Shown: in pieces, positions 31,606 to 35,921 of the stretch
Layout of the letters: every line of letters starts with the position of its first letter
How positions within the stretch are numbered: the stretch's first letter is position 1
Assembly: GCA_012719415.1 (NCBI GenBank)
Contig: JAAYAK010000242.1
Coordinates: 1-35,921 of the forward strand
Direction of reading: 5' to 3'
DNA: 35,921 nt
Origin: Syntrophorhabdus sp.
Lineage (GTDB): Bacteria > Desulfobacterota > Syntrophorhabdia > Syntrophorhabdales > Syntrophorhabdaceae
Translations under genes and position numbers: made by a program
Notes under the pieces: generated by a model
The model's database searches: none
What the model was told of the DNA's origin: nothing
Seen by the model: the letters and a program-made list of their open reading frames with translations, nothing else

Positions 31606-34600
31606 ATGAGGAGCGCCAAAAACCTGTCGACGGTTGGTTGTTTCCATTTCCTGTTTCTTGCGTGCCTTGCGCTGATCGTGCTCGCTCCTGTGCCGGTGCG
31701 CTGCGCAGACTTTCCTTACACGGCCACGATCGCCGAAGGACGAACGGCGGTCAAAGAAGTCATGGAGCAGACCGGCGCGTCTTCGGTCTCCGTAGCCTTT
31801 ACCGATGGCGACAGGCTTGTCTGGACCGAGACCTTTGGCTATGCCGACCGGGCGTCGGGGACGCTGCCAGCGAAGGAAACAATGTATTGCATCGGGTCGA
31901 CGAGCAAGATGGTGGCGACGATAGCCGTCATGAGGCTTGTGGACCAGAAGAAGGTCTCCCTCGACGCGCCTGTTGCGGACTACATAAGATCATTTACGAT
32001 GCTCTCCCCGGGATACCGCAAGATCACGGTCAGGATGCTCCTCAACCATTCAGCGGGGTTTCCCGGAACGGATGAGCGCAACGCCGAGACCACGTCTCCC
32101 CTGACCTTCGACTATTCCGCCCAGATCCGCGAGACCCTCGCCGCCGGACGGCTCAAGCACGACCCCGGCTGCATGAACATCTACTGCAATGATTGCTTCA
32201 CCATGGTGGAACAGCTCGTAGAGGCCGTGACGGGCAAGAAGTACGCGCAATTCGTCCATGACGAGATCTTTGCCCCGCTGGGGATGACGCACAGCCGCTA
32301 CCCCCTCGGCTATTTCCCCGAAGGGTCCTTCGCCGTGAGATACGATAGGGACGGCGCACTGCCCCAGCTGTTCCTCAACACGGGGGCCTCCGGAGGCCTC
32401 TATTCGACGCCGACGGACGTGGCGAAGCTTGCAATGATGCTCGCCGGCGGGGGGATAACGGCGAATACGCGCATCCTCTCCGAGGCCGCCGTGACCGAGA
32501 TGGGCAAGGACCAGACGCTTTCCACCTTTAACCCGGTCAGGCAGGACGGGATGAGCTTTGGTCTGGGGTGGGACACGGTGCGCCAGCCGGGCCTTCGCGC
32601 CGTCGGGGTAACGGGCTGGCAGAAGGGAGGAGACGTCCCCTTCTACGGCTCTGTTATGTCCGTCGCACCGAAGGAGAGGCTGGCTGTCGTCGTCCTCGGC
32701 GCATCGGGTCGATTCGGCTCCGGCAGCGCGACGATCGTTGCCGAGAGGATTCTCCTGAAGGCCCTCGCCGAAACGGGCAGGATAGCATCTATGCCGGGGC
32801 CTGTCGCAACGAAGCCGGCCCCCGCGAAGAAGTCATCCGGTGATGAGGCCGATTCATCCGGCGGTTATTATGCGAACAACAGCACTCTCCTGAAGGTGAA
32901 GGCCGGTCCCGGCGGATCGCTCGACATCGTCACGTATGATGCCGCGAAAGGCAGCTGGAAGGATTGGCTCGTCGGCGTCGGTCTTCGCGAGGATGGATAC
33001 TGGTCGACGGACGCCGCCGCCTCGCCGGCCGTATCGTTTGTCAAGGCCGAAGGGCGGTCATACATGGTTGTCAGGATGGCGAAGGGATACGGACACTACA
33101 CCGATTCCTTCACCTATGCCCAGAAGGTCGGCCCCACCTCGAAGCCACAGGCCGCATGGAATGAAAAACGGCTGGGGACCACGTGGCTTCTCGTGAACGA
33201 GCATCCGGACTTTATCGATAAATGGAAGACACCGGTCTTCAGACTGCGGTCTATCGATGGAATGATCTTCGCCGATTGGGCGGACCTGCAGATCGTCGAT
33301 GCCTCCACAAGCGACGCCAGGGCCGTCATGACCCTTCTTATCCCACAGTCCAACGGGACGGGGCTCAACGACGTCGTAATCGAGACACGGTCCGGCGAGG
33401 AATGGGTGCGCTTCGGAAGCTATCTCTTCCGTCCCGCACAGGGAATCGGTGTTCTTAAGCCCGGTGATAACCCCATCGCCCCTCCCGCCGGACAGATGTC
33501 GGAATGGCGCCGGTACGATGTGGGCGACAACCCGGCGAGGGTGAACATCGTACCGAATGGAAAGGACGGACAGTGGAAGATGTACGACGGGAGCTTTGCG
33601 CTCATCCACAAAGGGGCGGGCGGGAAGAGCATGGAACTTGCCGCCGGCACGTACTATTTCCTGTGCCACGACCCCGCAAACATCAGGATCACCCCCGCCG
33701 CAAAGGTGGTCTACAAGGCTACCATAGCCGATGCCGAGGCCGCCGTCAATGAGGTGCTCAAGAAGACGGGTGCCTCATCGTTAGCGATGGCTCTCGTTGA
33801 CGGCGACCGGCTCGTGTGGACAGAGGCCTTTGGTCTTGCCGACAGGGAATCGAAGACGGTGCCGAAGAAAGAGACGCTGTACGCCATCGGGTCGACGAGC
33901 AAGATGTTCGCCACCGTTGCCGTCATGAAACTCGTGGACCGGGGGCTGATCTCCCTTGATGAGCCCGTCGTGAAGCATCTCAAGTCTTTCCGGATGCTTT
34001 CTCCCGAATACCGGCAGATCACGGTTCGGATGCTGCTCAATCATTCGTCGGGATTTCCGGGAACCGATTATCGGAATGGCTTTACAACGACGCCTTTCAA
34101 GGACTATTCGGCACAGGTCCTCGAGACCCTTGCCACCTTGCGGCTCAAGCACCCGCCGGGATATCTCAGCGTCTACTGCAACGACGGTTTCACCGTTGTG
34201 GAGCAGCTCATCGCGTCTGTGACGGGAAAGAGTTATCCCCGGTTCGTTGAAGATGAGATCTTAAAGCCTCTCGGTATGAAGAACTCGAGGTATATGCTCG
34301 ACTATCCCCCCGAAGGGAGCACCGCAAAACGCTACGACGGGAAAGGCAGGGAACTGCCCTTCATGTTCGTCAACGTTCTTGCCTCGGGCGGCCTGTACTC
34401 AACGCCCTCCGACATGGCCAGATTCGCCATGATGCTCATCGGAAAGGGCAGGCTTGGTGACACCCGCATCCTGTCGGAAAAGGCAGTCGCAGAAATGGCC
34501 AAAGACCAGACCCTGGGGAGCTTCAACCCTGTCAGATCCAATATGGTCAGCTATGGGCTCGGATGGGACACGGTGCGCCAGCCGGGATTGGGGGCCGTCG

Positions 34601-35676
34601 GCGTGACGGCCTGGCAGAAGGGCGGGGCCATCCCGTACATGAAGGCGCTCTTCACCGTCGTTCCGGACGAGAGGCTGGCGGCCTTCGTCGTCGGTGCATC
34701 GGGGAATTTCGGCTCCGATGACACCATCGTGCTGATGGAGCGACTTCTCCTTAACGCCCTCGTCGAGAAGGGACGCATCGCGTCGGTTCCTTCCCCCCTG
34801 AAAGGAAAAGCCCTGCCGGAAAAGACGGTCTCCCCTGCGGAGCTCCGGTCTTTCGCCGGCTGCTACGGGCGCAGCGATTCCTTGCTGCGCGTCAGCAGAG
34901 GTCGTGGTCAAAGCCTGAGCATCTACCGCTACGATCCCGAAAAGAAGAGATGGGGCGCCTGGCAGAAGGGACTCACGATGCGCTCTGACGGTTATTTCGC
35001 TTCGAAGGCCGATCCCTTGCAGGCCTTTGCCTTCAGGACCGCGGACGGACGGCAGTACCTGATCAACCACTCTGTTGCCGGATACGGCCATTACCGGGAC
35101 AGCGAGGTCATTGGCCAGAAGGTCCCGTCTGCGGCGGCCCTGCCGGCCTCGTGGAAGAAGCGTTTGGCGCGGCACTGGCTCATATCAAATGACAACCCCA
35201 CTTCCGACGAATGGGAAGCCCCCGTCGCCGACCTTGCGAACTACAGGGGTCTGCTCCTTTCGAGCGGTTCGCAGGTCGTCGACCCCACTTTGAGCGATTC
35301 CCGGGCCGGCATGGTGCTCGTTATTCCTCAATTGAAAGGCAGGGACCTCAACGATCTTGTTATCGAGAACCGGGCCGGCGACGAATGGCTGCGCCTGGGC
35401 AGCTACCTTTACCGGCCCCGCGAGACTGTTCAGAAACTCGCCCGGGGCGAAACGACGATCGTGCTCGGTCCTGATGGAAACAGTGAGTGGCGTGTCATCG
35501 ACCGGCTAAACAAGGCGAAGACGCTGACCATTTCCCCTGACCGGCCCGACGGCTCCTGGAGACTCTACGATGCCAGACTGAAACAGCTCGAGAGGGGAAA
35601 GGGAAAAAAGAGTCTGCCTCTTGCCGGCGGTACGTATTATCTCCTTTTCCACGATAATGCCAGGGTGATTTTTTGA
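31606..35676 (+). CDS. Exported protein with two tandem serine beta-lactamase-fold units
   Basis: A 1356-residue protein: a signal peptide (about 1-34), then two homologous units at 38-702 and 703-1356, offset by exactly 665 residues. Each unit has a class C beta-lactamase/DD-peptidase/esterase domain (PF00144 type) of about 350 residues and a beta-rich region of about 300 residues. Catalytic motifs are intact in both. SxxK is Ser98-Lys101 and Ser763-Lys766 (GSTSK). YxN is Tyr193-Asn195 and Tyr857-Asn859 (YCN). A WQKGG motif (338-342 and 1003-1007) stands where KTG or HTG is expected. Family enzymes hydrolyse or transfer acyl groups on D-Ala peptides, esters or lactams; resistance cannot be inferred. 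GGGGGACG lies before ATG 31606. The gene is bracketed by repeat copies A and B in the same orientation. Confidence 0.93.
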   Translation: MRSAKNLSTVGCFHFLFLACLALIVLAPVPVRCADFPYTATIAEGRTAVKEVMEQTGASSVSVAFTDGDRLVWTETFGYADRASGTLPAKETMYCIGSTSKMVATIAVMRLVDQKKVSLDAPVADYIRSFTMLSPGYRKITVRMLLNHSAGFPGTDERNAETTSPLTFDYSAQIRETLAAGRLKHDPGCMNIYCNDCFTMVEQLVEAVTGKKYAQFVHDEIFAPLGMTHSRYPLGYFPEGSFAVRYDRDGALPQLFLNTGASGGLYSTPTDVAKLAMMLAGGGITANTRILSEAAVTEMGKDQTLSTFNPVRQDGMSFGLGWDTVRQPGLRAVGVTGWQKGGDVPFYGSVMSVAPKERLAVVVLGASGRFGSGSATIVAERILLKALAETGRIASMPGPVATKPAPAKKSSGDEADSSGGYYANNSTLLKVKAGPGGSLDIVTYDAAKGSWKDWLVGVGLREDGYWSTDAAASPAVSFVKAEGRSYMVVRMAKGYGHYTDSFTYAQKVGPTSKPQAAWNEKRLGTTWLLVNEHPDFIDKWKTPVFRLRSIDGMIFADWADLQIVDASTSDARAVMTLLIPQSNGTGLNDVVIETRSGEEWVRFGSYLFRPAQGIGVLKPGDNPIAPPAGQMSEWRRYDVGDNPARVNIVPNGKDGQWKMYDGSFALIHKGAGGKSMELAAGTYYFLCHDPANIRITPAAKVVYKATIADAEAAVNEVLKKTGASSLAMALVDGDRLVWTEAFGLADRESKTVPKKETLYAIGSTSKMFATVAVMKLVDRGLISLDEPVVKHLKSFRMLSPEYRQITVRMLLNHSSGFPGTDYRNGFTTTPFKDYSAQVLETLATLRLKHPPGYLSVYCNDGFTVVEQLIASVTGKSYPRFVEDEILKPLGMKNSRYMLDYPPEGSTAKRYDGKGRELPFMFVNVLASGGLYSTPSDMARFAMMLIGKGRLGDTRILSEKAVAEMAKDQTLGSFNPVRSNMVSYGLGWDTVRQPGLGAVGVTAWQKGGAIPYMKALFTVVPDERLAAFVVGASGNFGSDDTIVLMERLLLNALVEKGRIASVPSPLKGKALPEKTVSPAELRSFAGCYGRSDSLLRVSRGRGQSLSIYRYDPEKKRWGAWQKGLTMRSDGYFASKADPLQAFAFRTADGRQYLINHSVAGYGHYRDSEVIGQKVPSAAALPASWKKRLARHWLISNDNPTSDEWEAPVADLANYRGLLLSSGSQVVDPTLSDSRAGMVLVIPQLKGRDLNDLVIENRAGDEWLRLGSYLYRPRETVQKLARGETTIVLGPDGNSEWRVIDRLNKAKTLTISPDRPDGSWRLYDARLKQLERGKGKKSLPLAGGTYYLLFHDNARVIF

Positions 35677-35706
35677 AATGGTCCCATGAGGAGGGTGAAC
35701 GGACTT

Positions 35707-35907
35707 TGGGGACATCCCTTCACATCTTCACATTCGGCAACGATGCCAGACCAAAGCAGCATCCTGTAGGCATTGAATCCGAAGACCCGAAAAGAGGCGC
35801 GGCCGTTATTGACACTCTCGGGAGGGAGGGGTAACGTCTTCCCAGTACATCGACAATCATCGTTGCTCGTCAGACCCGGCAGAGAAAAGATGTGAAGGAT
35901 GTCCCCA
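35707..35907 (+). repeat. Dispersed promoter-bearing repeat, full copy B (MITE-like)
   Basis: This 201-bp element has nearly perfect terminal inverted repeats. GGGGACAT-C-CCTTCACATCTT (35708-35728) pairs with AAGATGTGAAGGATGTCCCC (35887-35906), differing by one extra C. It contains TTGACA (35809-35814), a 17-base spacer and TAACGT (35832-35837), then the core CGACAATCATCGTTGCTCGT. ATGCC...GGCAT inside the left half could form a further hairpin. The window ends 14 bases after it, so its downstream gene is unseen. Confidence 0.85.
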
Positions 35908-35921
35908 GGGTTCCACTCATC

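Noticed and set aside
31606-35676. Beta-lactam resistance gene
   Set aside because: The fold and catalytic residues are shared by DD-peptidases and esterases; the KTG box is replaced and nothing in the sequence shows beta-lactam hydrolysis.

Overview
The window looks like ordinary chromosome from a GC-rich anaerobic or facultative bacterium, most likely a deltaproteobacterium-type lineage (Desulfobacterota, perhaps near Syntrophorhabdus or Syntrophus). This is inferred from gene content: an [FeFe]-hydrogenase maturase (HydG) with its small ACT-like partner, a CoA-disulfide-reductase/rhodanese fusion, a long family I CoA-transferase, and two proteins ending in a CSxCK(K/R)IR...CPxC module that I associate with deltaproteobacterial signalling proteins. 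I see no rRNA, tRNA, CRISPR array, phage gene or intact transposase.

Layout. 1-4.9 kb: a conserved protein of unknown function (-), a CoADR-rhodanese (+), then DnaJ-like, unknown and 56-aa zinc-ribbon genes (-). 5-8.9 kb: an APH-like/P-loop kinase fusion (-), a D-2-hydroxyacid dehydrogenase overlapping an alpha/beta hydrolase (+), and a flavin-binding PNPOx-like protein (-). 9-12 kb: an NCS2 nucleobase permease with a soluble, perhaps ATPase-like tail (-), and an XRE regulator/membrane protein pair behind a promoter with 21-bp direct repeats (+). 12.1-15 kb: a TM1266-like gene that apparently starts at ATA, hydG (+), and two tandem Hsp20 genes (-). 15-23 kb: exported and zinc-ribbon proteins, an amidohydrolase, a coiled-coil lipoprotein, HU, a low-complexity exported protein, a pentapeptide-repeat protein, nicotinate phosphoribosyltransferase and a universal stress protein. 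23-28 kb: a PAS protein, a large exported HExxH protein, two unknown proteins and a short PAS-less relative of the PAS protein. 28.4-35.7 kb: a CoA-transferase, an MsrB lipoprotein and a 1356-aa exported protein made of two complete copies of a serine beta-lactamase-fold unit.

The most interesting structure is non-coding. A dispersed, degenerate repeat family lies between genes in the right half (about 19.75, 26.0, 27.05, 28.1, 31.3 and 35.7 kb). The two full copies are about 200 bp with terminal inverted repeats, so they look like MITEs. Five copies preserve the same sigma70-like promoter (TTGACA or TTGATA, exactly 17 bp, then TAnCAT or TAACGT). All copies point the same way. The five with downstream sequence in the window each precede a + strand gene, and one copy also supplies that gene's ribosome-binding site and GTG start. 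The two full copies bracket the duplicated beta-lactamase-fold gene. This may be a mobile promoter family that wires mostly exported, uncharacterised genes together.

All functional calls rest on reading motifs and gene order by eye; no database search was made.
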